DNA of 8,683 nucleotides from Chloroflexota bacterium (GCA_023415845.1 JAEZJB010000017.1:1-8683); one strand, 5' to 3'. Positions 1 to 6,560 are shown, numbered from the stretch's first letter. Notes: generated by a model from the letters alone, not told the origin. A program made the numbers and translations.

Positions 1-69
1 TCCACAGCCTACAGTCGCCTCGGCGTGAACAGCCGCAAGGAAGCCGCCAGGATCGCGTCCGGCCGCTAG
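1..69 (+). CDS. LuxR-type HTH transcriptional regulator, C-terminal end only
   Basis: Reading from base 1 in frame gives STAYSRLGVNSRKEAARIAS followed by GR and a TAG stop at 67-69. The stretch (S)xxYxKLGVxSRxEAxxxA is the end of the recognition helix and last helix of the LuxR/GerE DNA-binding domain, which normally sits at the very C-terminus of response regulators and large ATP-dependent LuxR regulators. Only these 22 residues are in the window, so the N-terminal sensor or receiver type cannot be told. The gene ends 174 bases before the transporter at 244 and is on the same strand, so a regulatory link is possible but unsupported. The call is a motif recognition from a short stretch and could fail if the frame is fortuitous, but the pattern is typical. 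Confidence 0.72.
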   Translation, partial: STAYSRLGVNSRKEAARIASGR

Positions 70-101
70 CCCCCGATACCCTCCCTCAATCCTCCCGGAA
101 G

Positions 102-118
102 CCCACCCCATCGGTGGG
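102..118 (+). terminator. Weak GC hairpin after the LuxR-type gene
   Basis: CCCACC at 102-107 pairs with GGTGGG at 113-118 around a 5-base loop (CCATC). It lies 33 bases after the LuxR-type stop. No T-run follows, so intrinsic termination is doubtful; it could equally be chance in GC-rich DNA. Confidence 0.25.
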
Positions 119-194
119 GGATATCCTCCCCCGGAAACCTCCCGCCTCCCTGCTCGGACCGAGACCCCTCGCCCGCCAGAATCGTGGACAGGTC

Positions 195-219
195 GATCGG
201 GCCGCCGAAGAGCCCGATC
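195..219. promoter_or_regulatory. 8-9-8 inverted repeat upstream of the MMPL gene
   Basis: GATCGGGC (195-202) and GCCCGATC (212-219) are perfect reverse complements separated by 9 bases. The repeat ends 12 bases before the AAGGAG Shine-Dalgarno site. It could be an operator for a dimeric repressor or an RNA hairpin in the leader. No convincing -35/-10 pair was found nearby; TGGACA at 185-190 is -35-like but has no matching -10 at normal spacing. Confidence 0.35.
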
Positions 220-231
220 CGATGATTCGGC

Positions 232-237
232 AAGGAG
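232..237 (+). promoter_or_regulatory. Shine-Dalgarno site of the MMPL gene
   Basis: AAGGAG lies 6 bases before the GTG at 244. It fixes the GTG as the start and rules out the overlapping open frame that begins at 114. Confidence 0.8.
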
Positions 238-243
238 CACACG

Positions 244-2556
244 GTGTCTCGATTTACGCTCTCCCCTCAACGCCTCGCTGGCATGAGCGCCCGCCATCCC
301 TGGCGCACCCTCGCCGCGTGGGTCGCCCTGCTGGTCGTGGTCACCGCCCTGGCGTCCGCGTTCGGTGGCCCAATGACCGGCGAAGGCGTCCGGTTTACCA
401 ACAACCCCGATTCCCAGATTGGCTGGGACCTGATCGAAGAGCATATCGGCGAGGATACCAGTGCCAGCGAAACCATCGTGGTGCACTCCGACGCGCTGAC
501 CGTCGACGACCCCGCCTTCCAGTCCGTCGTCGAGTCGACAATTGCCGGGCTGGGTGACTGGCAGGGCGATATTGCCTCCGTCGTCAACTACTACGACGCC
601 ATCGCCGCTGGCGCTCCTGAAGCCTCCCAACTCGTTTCCGCGAACCAGCATTCGCTGATCATTCCCATCACCTTCAACGAAGCGCCAGACGAATACATCG
701 AACGCGGTGAAGACTTCATCGCCGACGTTCAGGGCGCTGCGACCACCGACGTGCAGGTCTATGCAGTTGGCGATATCAGCGGCAACGCTACCTTCGGCAA
801 GATCGCCGAAGAAGACCTCAGCAAGGAGGTCAGCATCGGCCTGCCGGTCGCCGGTATCGTCCTGCTCGTCGTCTTTGGCGCACTGCTTGCGCCAATCCTC
901 CCCCTCGCCATCGGGATCGTCTCGATCGCCGTCACCAGTGGATTCGTCGTGCTCCTGGCCCACCTGATGGTCATGGACTCCACCACCTCCAGCCTGGTGT
1001 CGATGATTGGTCTCGCCGTCGGCATCGACTACGCCCTCTTCTTCTTCGCCCGCTATCGGGAAGAACGCCGCGATGGTGCCTTGCGGATCGATGCGATCGA
1101 GCGCTCTGGCGGCAGTGCTGGCAAGGCCGTGATGTTCTCCGGCGCCACCGTGATCCTCGCCCTTCTCGGCCTCCTGCTCCTCCCGATCAATTTCTTCCAT
1201 GGCATGGGTGTCGGCTCGGCCCTGGTGGTGGTTGTCGCCGTCGCGGCGGCCATGACGCTTCTGCCTGCCCTCGTTCGCCTGCTGGGTGATTGGGCCAACT
1301 TCCCGCGCTTCGATGTCATTCGCAAGCTCAAGCGCCAGGACCAGACCGGCTACTCCGAATTCGAGACCCGCATTGGCAGCGGCCTCTGGGGACACCTCGC
1401 CTCGGCCGTCATGCGCCGTCCCGTCGCCTGGCTCGCGGGATCCCTCGCCATCCTCCTGCTCTGCGCCGCGCCTGTGCTGGCCATCAACATCGGCTCGCAG
1501 GAGAGTGCGTCGCTCCCGGACACCGATTTCACGCGCGGTTTCGCCATCCTCGCCACCGATTTCTCCGCTGGTATGGAGTCTCCGGTTCGGATCGTGGTGG
1601 ACGGTGATGCCACTGATCCCAACGTCCAGGCCCGTGTCTCCGAGTTCGTCGCGGTGCTTGAGAACGACGAAGACTTTGGTCCGGTCTCAACCCACGTCGC
1701 TCCCGACAATCAACTGACGATCGTCGAGGCCATCACCCGCGCCGATCCTTATTCCTCAGCCGCCGAGTCGGTGGTCAACGACCTCCGTTCCGATACCATC
1801 CCGGCCACGTTCGGGGACATCGCCGACCAGGTCTACGTGACGGGCTCAACCGCCGATACCATCGATTTCGACAACGCCCTGATTTCCTATCTCCCGCTCG
1901 TCTTCGCTTTCGTGCTCGGCCTCAGCTTCATCCTCCTCATGATCGCGTTCCGGTCGCTGCTTGTGCCGTTCACGTCCATCCTGCTCAACCTGCTGTCGGT
2001 TGCCGCCGCCTACGGTGCAGTGGTTGCGGTCTTCCAGTTCGGGTTCCTCGCCGATCTCTTCGGGTTCACCCAGGTGGACACCATCACCAACTGGTTGCCA
2101 GTGATGCTCTTCTGCATCCTCTTCGGCCTGAGCATGGACTATCACGTCTTCCTGCTCAGCCGCGTTCGTGAGCATTACGACCACACCGGCAACAACGAGG
2201 AGTCGGTCCGGGTTGGTCTGCAGCAAACCGGTCGCCTGATCACCGGCGCCGCCCTGATCATGGTCGCCGTCTTCTCCACCTTCGCCGGTGGCCGGCTCGT
2301 CGAGATGCAGCAGATGGGCTTCGGTCTCGCCTTTGCCGTCCTGATCGACGCCACCCTTATCCGCACCGTGCTGGTGCCAGCCACGCTCAAGCTCTGCGGC
2401 AACGCCAACTGGTACCTTCCGCGCGGACTTCGCTGGCTGCCCGACTTCCGGGTCGAGGGCAATCTCAAGCCCATCTCGCTGCCGAAGCGACCTGCCGAGT
2501 GGACTCCGGTTGCTCCGCCCGCAGTTCCGGGCACCGGGCAGGTTGCCGGCGAGTAA
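244..2556 (+). CDS. MMPL family (RND superfamily) membrane transporter
   Basis: A 770-residue polytopic protein from a GTG start with AAGGAG 6 bases upstream. It has the duplicated MMPL layout. TM1 is at about residues 21-40, followed by a roughly 155-residue extracytoplasmic loop. A TM bundle at about 197-345 holds the hallmark GIDYALFFFARYREE (260-274). Another TM is at about 395-415, followed by a second external loop. A second TM bundle from about 545 holds the matching GLSMDYHVFLLSRVRE (628-643). The Asp-Tyr pairs in these repeats are the proton-relay residues in characterised mycobacterial MmpL proteins, which export lipids or siderophores by proton antiport. The length suits the short MmpL/YdfJ-like class in Gram-positives and Chloroflexi. 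The tail (about 735-770) is proline-rich and probably cytoplasmic. The substrate cannot be inferred; lipid or hydrophobic-compound export is a family-level guess. The gene appears monocistronic, ending in a strong hairpin. Confidence 0.93.
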   Translation: MSRFTLSPQRLAGMSARHPWRTLAAWVALLVVVTALASAFGGPMTGEGVRFTNNPDSQIGWDLIEEHIGEDTSASETIVVHSDALTVDDPAFQSVVESTIAGLGDWQGDIASVVNYYDAIAAGAPEASQLVSANQHSLIIPITFNEAPDEYIERGEDFIADVQGAATTDVQVYAVGDISGNATFGKIAEEDLSKEVSIGLPVAGIVLLVVFGALLAPILPLAIGIVSIAVTSGFVVLLAHLMVMDSTTSSLVSMIGLAVGIDYALFFFARYREERRDGALRIDAIERSGGSAGKAVMFSGATVILALLGLLLLPINFFHGMGVGSALVVVVAVAAAMTLLPALVRLLGDWANFPRFDVIRKLKRQDQTGYSEFETRIGSGLWGHLASAVMRRPVAWLAGSLAILLLCAAPVLAINIGSQESASLPDTDFTRGFAILATDFSAGMESPVRIVVDGDATDPNVQARVSEFVAVLENDEDFGPVSTHVAPDNQLTIVEAITRADPYSSAAESVVNDLRSDTIPATFGDIADQVYVTGSTADTIDFDNALISYLPLVFAFVLGLSFILLMIAFRSLLVPFTSILLNLLSVAAAYGAVVAVFQFGFLADLFGFTQVDTITNWLPVMLFCILFGLSMDYHVFLLSRVREHYDHTGNNEESVRVGLQQTGRLITGAALIMVAVFSTFAGGRLVEMQQMGFGLAFAVLIDATLIRTVLVPATLKLCGNANWYLPRGLRWLPDFRVEGNLKPISLPKRPAEWTPVAPPAVPGTGQVAGE

Positions 2557-2581
2557 TCCGCGAACCAGTCAGGAAACACAG

Positions 2582-2616
2582 AACCCGCTGCCGTGGAACT
2601 TCCACGGCAGCGGGTT
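2582..2616. terminator. Strong stem-loop between convergent genes, probable bidirectional terminator
   Basis: A 16-bp perfect stem (2582-2597 with 2601-2616) closes a 3-base loop (ACT). It lies 26 bases after the MMPL stop and 23 bases beyond the stop of the opposing P-type ATPase. On + it is followed by TTCGCGTTCG, only slightly T-rich. On - the flank reads CTGTGTTTCC, also modest. Position between two converging genes argues that it ends both transcripts. Confidence 0.8.
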
Positions 2617-2638
2617 TCGCGTTCGTCTGGCCCGTTGG

Positions 2639-4600
2639 CTACAGCACCGACGGGCGCGGGGAGGATCGTTTCGGCCGGTAGGTGAGGAGCGAGAGTCCGG
2701 CAAGCACCACAATCACGGTGCTGCCCTCGTGGCCAACCACGCCCAACGGCAAGGGGATGCCGACGAACAGCGTGGAGATCGCCAAAACCGCGATCACGGT
2801 CAGGGCGAATGCGATCGACATCCGGATAATCCGGCGCATTCGACGGCCGAGCGAAATCGCGAATGGGAGTTGGCGCAGGTCGCCGGTGATCAACACCATG
2901 TCGGCGGTCTCGAGGGCAATGTCCGTGCCTCCCGATCCCATCGCTATGCCGAGATTGGCGACGGCGAGGGCGGGCGCATCGTTGATGCCATCACCCACCA
3001 TTGCCACGCTTCCGCTCTGCGCCATCTCCTTGATCTTCTCCAGCTTGTCGGCTGGCTGCAGGTCCGTATACACCTCATCCAGGCCGAGTTGCTGGCCGAT
3101 CGCCTGTCCCACCAGGGCGTTGTCCCCGGTCAGCATCACGATGTGCTTGATTCCCAGGTCGCGCAGGCCCGCGATCGCTTCCTCGGCGCCCGGCCGAATC
3201 TGGTCGGCCACGCCGGCTACGGCCCGGAACCCCTCCCGGTCGGCGGCGATGACGGCGGTGCTGCCTCGGTGCCGCACCTGGTTCGCGACCTCAAGCACAT
3301 CTGGTCCGAGCCCGATTCCCAGCTCCCTGAACAGCGTTTCGTTGCCGACGAATATTTCCCGCCCGGCAATTGACGCCCGCACGCCGCGCCCTGGGTCCGA
3401 GTCGAAGTCGTCCGGCACCACGATCTCGATGCCCTCTTCCGTAGCGCCCTTCACGATCGCTCGGGCAATGGGGTGCTCGGAGAAGTGCTCGGCCGATGCC
3501 AGCAGGCTCAGTGCTTCTTCCCGCGAGTGATCGCTTAGGACCTCCACATCGGTGAGCGCCGGTCGCCCAATCGTCAGGGTGCCCGTCTTGTCGAAGGCGA
3601 TCGTGTCGATTACGCCCACGGCATCGAGGTGGCTGCCACCCTTTACCAGTACCCCTCCGCGCGCCGCGCTCGCAATCGCCGAGAGGGTCGACGCTGGCGT
3701 CGAGATCACCAGGGCGCAGGGCGAGGCCACCACCAGCAGCGTGATTGCCCGGTAGAAGGCGTCACCGGGATCCTCGCCAAACAACATCGGAATAACGCCG
3801 ACCAGCGTCGCCACCACGATGACACCGATCGCGTACGGGCCTTCGAATGCATCGGTGAACCGCTCGGCCCGCCCTTTTTCCTCCTGGGCCGCTGCCACCA
3901 TCCGCGCAATCCGTGACAGGGTCGATTCCGAAGACAGCCGGATGACCGAAACGGTGATCGATCCGGACCCATTGATCGTGCCGGCGAAAACCTCGTCACC
4001 AGCCTGCTTGCGCACGGGCATTGATTCGCCCGTGATCGCCGCCTGGTTGACGTCGGTCGCGCCGCCCACCACCGTGCCGTCGGCAGGCAGCTTTTCACCG
4101 GGCCGCACCACCACCTTGTCGCCGATCACGAGTTCGCCGACCGGCACCAGCCGTTCGCCATTCCCGTCGATCACGCGAGCCGTGGGCGGGGTGAGATCCA
4201 TCAGCTTCCGCACCGCCGACCGCGTCCGATCGAGCGCGTAGTGTTCGAGCGCGTTGGAAGTGGAGAAGAGCGCCAGCAGCATCGCGCCCTCGGCCCAGGC
4301 GCCGAGGATGGCGGCGCCAATTGCCGCTGCCACCATCAATAAGTCGATATTCACCGTGCCCTTGAACAGGTCAACGATGGCATCCCGCATCGCCAGCGTC
4401 CCGCCCGAGATGTAGGCAACGAGATAGATGCCGATCACGATCGAATCCGGAACGTCGGACCACAGTTCGAGGGCAAAGGCGAGGCCCAGCGCCACCCAGG
4501 TCAACCCGGCGGCAATCAGCAGCAGATGCTCCTTCCATCGGGAAGGTGCCCGCTCGGTCGTCTCCGGCGACGCCGCCGGCAGGGGAAGTGCGTTTTCCAC
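2639..4600 (-). CDS. P1B-type heavy-metal-transporting ATPase (SPC / P1B-4 class)
   Basis: This 653-residue metal pump has all catalytic P-type motifs: TGES (190-193, actuator), DKTGT (337-341, phosphorylated Asp337), SEHP (374-377, nucleotide-binding His), TGDN (491-494) and GDGINDAP (536-543). The membrane metal site is SPC (293-295) with HEGST (624-628) in the last TM, the signature of P1B-4 pumps (CoaT, CtpD, PfeT/FrvA types), which export Co, Fe, Ni, Zn or haem. CPC-type Cu, Zn/Cd pumps are therefore unlikely. There is no N-terminal HMA or Cys/His-rich metal domain; the first TM starts about residue 24, as usual for P1B-4. In the usual HEGGTxxxxxN consensus the Asn is Ala634 here. The start is GTG with GGAGGT 4 bases upstream (4605-4610). 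It is transcribed alone, away from the DUF3830/ABC genes, behind a Fur-type box. Exact metal unknown; Fe2+ is my leading guess. Confidence 0.93.
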   Translation of the reverse strand: MENALPLPAASPETTERAPSRWKEHLLLIAAGLTWVALGLAFALELWSDVPDSIVIGIYLVAYISGGTLAMRDAIVDLFKGTVNIDLLMVAAAIGAAILGAWAEGAMLLALFSTSNALEHYALDRTRSAVRKLMDLTPPTARVIDGNGERLVPVGELVIGDKVVVRPGEKLPADGTVVGGATDVNQAAITGESMPVRKQAGDEVFAGTINGSGSITVSVIRLSSESTLSRIARMVAAAQEEKGRAERFTDAFEGPYAIGVIVVATLVGVIPMLFGEDPGDAFYRAITLLVVASPCALVISTPASTLSAIASAARGGVLVKGGSHLDAVGVIDTIAFDKTGTLTIGRPALTDVEVLSDHSREEALSLLASAEHFSEHPIARAIVKGATEEGIEIVVPDDFDSDPGRGVRASIAGREIFVGNETLFRELGIGLGPDVLEVANQVRHRGSTAVIAADREGFRAVAGVADQIRPGAEEAIAGLRDLGIKHIVMLTGDNALVGQAIGQQLGLDEVYTDLQPADKLEKIKEMAQSGSVAMVGDGINDAPALAVANLGIAMGSGGTDIALETADMVLITGDLRQLPFAISLGRRMRRIIRMSIAFALTVIAVLAISTLFVGIPLPLGVVGHEGSTVIVVLAGLSLLTYRPKRSSPRPSVL

Positions 4601-4604
4601 GGAT

Positions 4605-4610
4605 ACCTCC
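4605..4610 (-). promoter_or_regulatory. Shine-Dalgarno site of the P-type ATPase
   Basis: The minus strand reads GGAGGT, then ATCC, then GTG. This strong site supports the GTG start at 4600. Confidence 0.8.
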
Positions 4611-4652
4611 GCACGCGCATGGTCGTGTCAGGATTCAGGGTCGGGTTCTAGA

Positions 4653-4667
4653 TGAGAATTATTCTCA
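4653..4667. promoter_or_regulatory. Perfect 7-1-7 Fur-family operator (Fur/PerR/Zur box)
   Basis: TGAGAAT-T-ATTCTCA is a perfect 15-bp inverted repeat with the 7-1-7 geometry of Fur-family boxes (consensus core TGATAATnATTATCA, with TGAGAATnATTCTCA a common variant). It stands out as AT-rich in a GC-rich window. It lies 53 bases upstream of the P-type ATPase start and just downstream of a TACAAT -10 candidate on the same strand, so a bound protein would block transcription start or escape. Which Fur-family member binds (Fur, PerR or Zur) cannot be read from the site. Confidence 0.78.
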
Positions 4668-4676
4668 ACAAAAGGA

Positions 4677-4682
4677 ATTGTA
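4677..4682 (-). promoter_or_regulatory. Candidate -10 element for the P-type ATPase
   Basis: The minus strand reads GCTACAAT, giving TACAAT (5/6 to TATAAT). Start of transcription would fall near 4670, immediately before the Fur-type box, leaving a leader of about 70 bases. No good -35 is visible 16-18 bases upstream. The same GCTACAAT octamer occurs ahead of the BMP gene at 5353-5360. Confidence 0.45.
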
Positions 4683-4795
4683 GCAGTTGAGAGACGGTTT
4701 GGCGCTGCGTGTGAAGTGCCAGTTTGACGAGGTTCCCCCATTCGTCCGGGTGTCCCATCGCTCGGCTCCTCGCCCGATTCCAGTTTCCTCGTCCA

Positions 4796-4824
4796 TTCAC
4801 GTCCGACGGTCTATGTGCAATACT
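4796..4824 (+). promoter_or_regulatory. Weak candidate promoter for the DUF3830 gene
   Basis: TTCACG (4796-4801, 4/6 to TTGACA) and AATACT (4819-4824, 4/6 to TATAAT) are 17 bases apart. TATAGT at 4835-4840 is an alternative -10 (5/6) but has no -35 partner. Either choice puts the 4820-4837 palindrome on the promoter. Confidence 0.35.
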
Positions 4825-4837
4825 GTCCGTACAGTAT
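4820..4837. promoter_or_regulatory. Palindromic operator candidate (7-4-7) ahead of DUF3830
   Basis: ATACTGT (4820-4826) and ACAGTAT (4831-4837) are perfect reverse complements with a 4-base centre (CCGT). The size and symmetry fit a dimeric TetR- or GntR-type repressor site. It overlaps both candidate -10 elements of the DUF3830 gene and ends 34 bases before that gene's ATG. No cognate regulator gene is visible in the window. Confidence 0.6.
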
Positions 4838-4871
4838 AGTCAGGGCGGTAGCGGGGGATGAATCCGGACGC

Positions 4872-5282
4872 ATGATCACGATCACGGTTGGCGAAGACCT
4901 GGTTTTCCGGGCAAAATTGGAAGAAGAGGCAGCGCCGCGAACCGTGGCCGCCTTCCGCACGCTCCTGCCATATACCCAGAAGCTGATTCAGGCACGCTGG
5001 AGCGGGGAATCGGGCTGGATTCCTCTTGGCGACTTCGACCTGGGTGTCGGCATCGAGAACTCGACGAGCTATCCGGCGGCAGGTGAGATCCTCTTTTATC
5101 CCGGCGGATATTCCGAGACCGAGATCCTCTTTCCCTATGGCCGAACCTGTTTCGCCAGCACCATGGGGCAATTGTCCGGCAATCACTTCCTGACCATCGT
5201 TGAGGGAAAGGAATTGCTGAAGGAGGTAGGACGGCGCATCGTCTGGGAAGGTGCGCAGGAAATCTCGTTCACGCTCGATTGA
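4872..5282 (+). CDS. DUF3830 family protein (cyclophilin-like fold)
   Basis: A 136-residue soluble protein with no signal peptide or membrane segment. It matches my recollection of the DUF3830 family, small proteins with a cyclophilin-like beta-barrel fold and no assigned reaction. Recognisable stretches are APRTVAAFRTLLP (21-33), ARWSGE (41-46), WIPLGD (49-54), ENSTSYPAAGEILFYPGG (62-79), SETEILFPYG (81-90) and GQLSGNHFLTIVEG (99-112). The TVAAF and FAS...GNHF patterns echo cyclophilin barrels. I start it at ATG 4872. A GTG at 4815 is in frame and would add 19 residues, but that extension would be encoded by the operator/promoter palindrome and looks non-conserved. The Shine-Dalgarno site is poor for either start. 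It is 141 bases upstream of a nucleoside-type ABC importer on the same strand, so a role in purine or pyrimidine use is an inference from context only. Confidence 0.85.
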   Translation: MITITVGEDLVFRAKLEEEAAPRTVAAFRTLLPYTQKLIQARWSGESGWIPLGDFDLGVGIENSTSYPAAGEILFYPGGYSETEILFPYGRTCFASTMGQLSGNHFLTIVEGKELLKEVGRRIVWEGAQEISFTLD

Positions 5283-5295
5283 GTGTGTTCACGTG

Positions 5296-5319
5296 CCAGA
5301 AGTCCCCGTCGGATTCTGG
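5296..5319 (+). terminator. Imperfect hairpin after DUF3830
   Basis: CCAGAA (5296-5301) pairs with TTCTGG (5314-5319), with an inner TCC/GGA pairing (5303-5305 with 5311-5313) and one bulged G. It starts 14 bases after the DUF3830 stop. No T-run follows, so termination would be weak at best. Confidence 0.3.
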
Positions 5320-5354
5320 GCAGTTCGTCATGTCGGGGGCCAATCTGCTCCCGC

Positions 5355-5360
5355 TACAAT
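5355..5360 (+). promoter_or_regulatory. Candidate -10 element for the BMP/ABC operon
   Basis: TACAAT (5/6 to TATAAT) in the context GCTACAAT lies 63 bases before the ATG of the binding protein. It suggests the importer has its own promoter apart from DUF3830. No convincing -35 is seen at 16-18 bases. Confidence 0.42.
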
Positions 5361-5410
5361 CGGTTGGGTCTCGCCGCGTCTGGATGTGTGCCGGCGAGTG
5401 CGTTGTTAAG

Positions 5411-5416
5411 GAAGGA
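5411..5416 (+). promoter_or_regulatory. Shine-Dalgarno site of the BMP protein
   Basis: GAAGGA within AAGGAAGGA lies 7 bases before ATG 5424. It decides that start over the in-frame codon at 5283, which would add 47 Arg/Ser/Cys-rich residues ahead of the signal peptide. Confidence 0.8.
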
Positions 5417-5423
5417 CGCTTTC

Positions 5424-6560
5424 ATGTCGCTGTATCGCTCGGCTGACTCTCTTTTCCAGGCGCGGGTCAACCGTCGCACGCTGGCCGCCGGAGCCGGCGC
5501 CACCCTCGCCCTTGCTGGTCTTGGCAAGGCGGGCGCCCAGGACGACGAGCCATTCAAGGTCGCGTTCATCTATGTCGGCCCGGTTGGTGACGGTGGCTAC
5601 ACCTACGCCCACGATCAGGGCCGTCTCGCTCTTCAGGAAGCCATTCCCAACGTCGAAACCGCCTTCCTCGAGAGCGTGCAGGAAGTTCAGGCCGATGTCG
5701 AACGGGCCGTTCGTGGGTACGCCGAAGAGGGCTACGATGTCATCGTCGCCACGTCGTTCGGACATGGCCCCGGTCTGCTCGCCGTTGCCCCGCAATACCC
5801 CGATATCGAGTTCATCCACATCTCCGGGTACCAGACCGCCGACAACGTCAGCACCGCCTTCGGCAAGATCGAAGAGTCCCGCTACGTGACCGGCGTGGTG
5901 GCCGGTGCGATGTCCGAGTCGGGCAAGCTCGGCTACGTCGCTGCCTTCCCGATTCCCGAGGTGATTCGCGGTATCAACGCCTTCACACTCGGCGCCAAGT
6001 CGGTCAATCCCGATGCCACCGTGCAGGTTGTCTGGACCAACACCTGGTACGACCCGACCGTCGAGAGTGCTGCCGCCCAGTCGCTCGTCGATCTCGGTGT
6101 CGATGTCATTGCCCAGCACCAGGACACTCCTGGCCCGCAGCAGGTCGCCGAGGCCTCGGGCGTCTATGGTGTTGGCTACAACACCGATATGTCCCAGTTT
6201 GCTCCGGACGCCGTGCTCACCTCGGCCGTCTGGAACTGGGGTGCCTACTACATCTGGGCCATCGAACAGATCCAGGCCGGTACCTGGGAAGGCGGAAACC
6301 AGTATTGGGGCTCCTGGCAGGATGGCGTGGTGAATATCGCGCCCATTGCCGAGTTCGTGCCGGCCGAGGTTGCCGAGCAGGCCATGGCAGTCGCCGATGA
6401 ATTCATGAACGGCACGCGTGGCGTGACCGAGATCTTCACCGGACCGATCCTCAATCAGGACGGCGAAGAAGGTGTCGCTGAAGGCGTCTCGCTCTCCGAC
6501 GAGGAAATCCTCAACATGACCTGGTTCGTCCAGGGTGTTGAGGGGAGCGTCGAGGGCTAA
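5424..6560 (+). CDS. BMP/PnrA-like substrate-binding protein of a nucleoside-type ABC importer
   Basis: A 378-residue exported binding protein. The N-terminus has a twin-arginine motif (VNRRTLAAG, Arg17-Arg18), a hydrophobic stretch (about 20-34) and a likely signal-peptidase site after AGA (36-38). There is no Cys lipobox, whereas many BMP proteins (Treponema PnrA, Borrelia BmpA) are lipoproteins. The mature domain is a two-lobed BMP fold: FKVAFIYVGPVGDGGYTYAH opens the first lobe, then GYAEEGYDVIVATSFGHG, GVVAGAMSESGKLGYVAAFP and the Trp-rich WTNTWYDPTVE region. Known members bind purine nucleosides. The ABC ATPase and permease follow on the same strand, confirming the role. Start chosen from GAAGGA 7 bases upstream. 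The substrate could also be a related small molecule, since this Trp-rich subgroup (BmpA/Med-like) includes proteins of untested specificity. The high expression expected of binding proteins fits the hairpin that follows. Confidence 0.92.
   Translation: MSLYRSADSLFQARVNRRTLAAGAGATLALAGLGKAGAQDDEPFKVAFIYVGPVGDGGYTYAHDQGRLALQEAIPNVETAFLESVQEVQADVERAVRGYAEEGYDVIVATSFGHGPGLLAVAPQYPDIEFIHISGYQTADNVSTAFGKIEESRYVTGVVAGAMSESGKLGYVAAFPIPEVIRGINAFTLGAKSVNPDATVQVVWTNTWYDPTVESAAAQSLVDLGVDVIAQHQDTPGPQQVAEASGVYGVGYNTDMSQFAPDAVLTSAVWNWGAYYIWAIEQIQAGTWEGGNQYWGSWQDGVVNIAPIAEFVPAEVAEQAMAVADEFMNGTRGVTEIFTGPILNQDGEEGVAEGVSLSDEEILNMTWFVQGVEGSVEG

Noticed and set aside
119..126. GGATATCC palindrome
   Set aside because: Eight bases only, not tied to a promoter or start; expected by chance.
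114..557. Plus-strand open frame overlapping the MMPL start
   Set aside because: Arg/Pro-rich product with no domain, no Shine-Dalgarno site, and it overlaps the MMPL coding sequence in another frame.
2510..3530. Plus-strand open frames opposite the P-type ATPase (to 3373 and 3530)
   Set aside because: They run antisense to a pump with every catalytic motif intact; their composition is low-complexity and no family is recognisable.
4815..4871. N-terminal extension of DUF3830 from GTG 4815
   Set aside because: It would translate the palindromic operator, and the recognisable family sequence begins at ATG 4872.
5283..5423. N-terminal extension of the BMP protein
   Set aside because: The extra 47 residues are Arg/Ser/Cys-rich and would precede the signal peptide. 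ATG 5424 has a good Shine-Dalgarno site. I also looked here for a purine riboswitch and saw no convincing conserved core.
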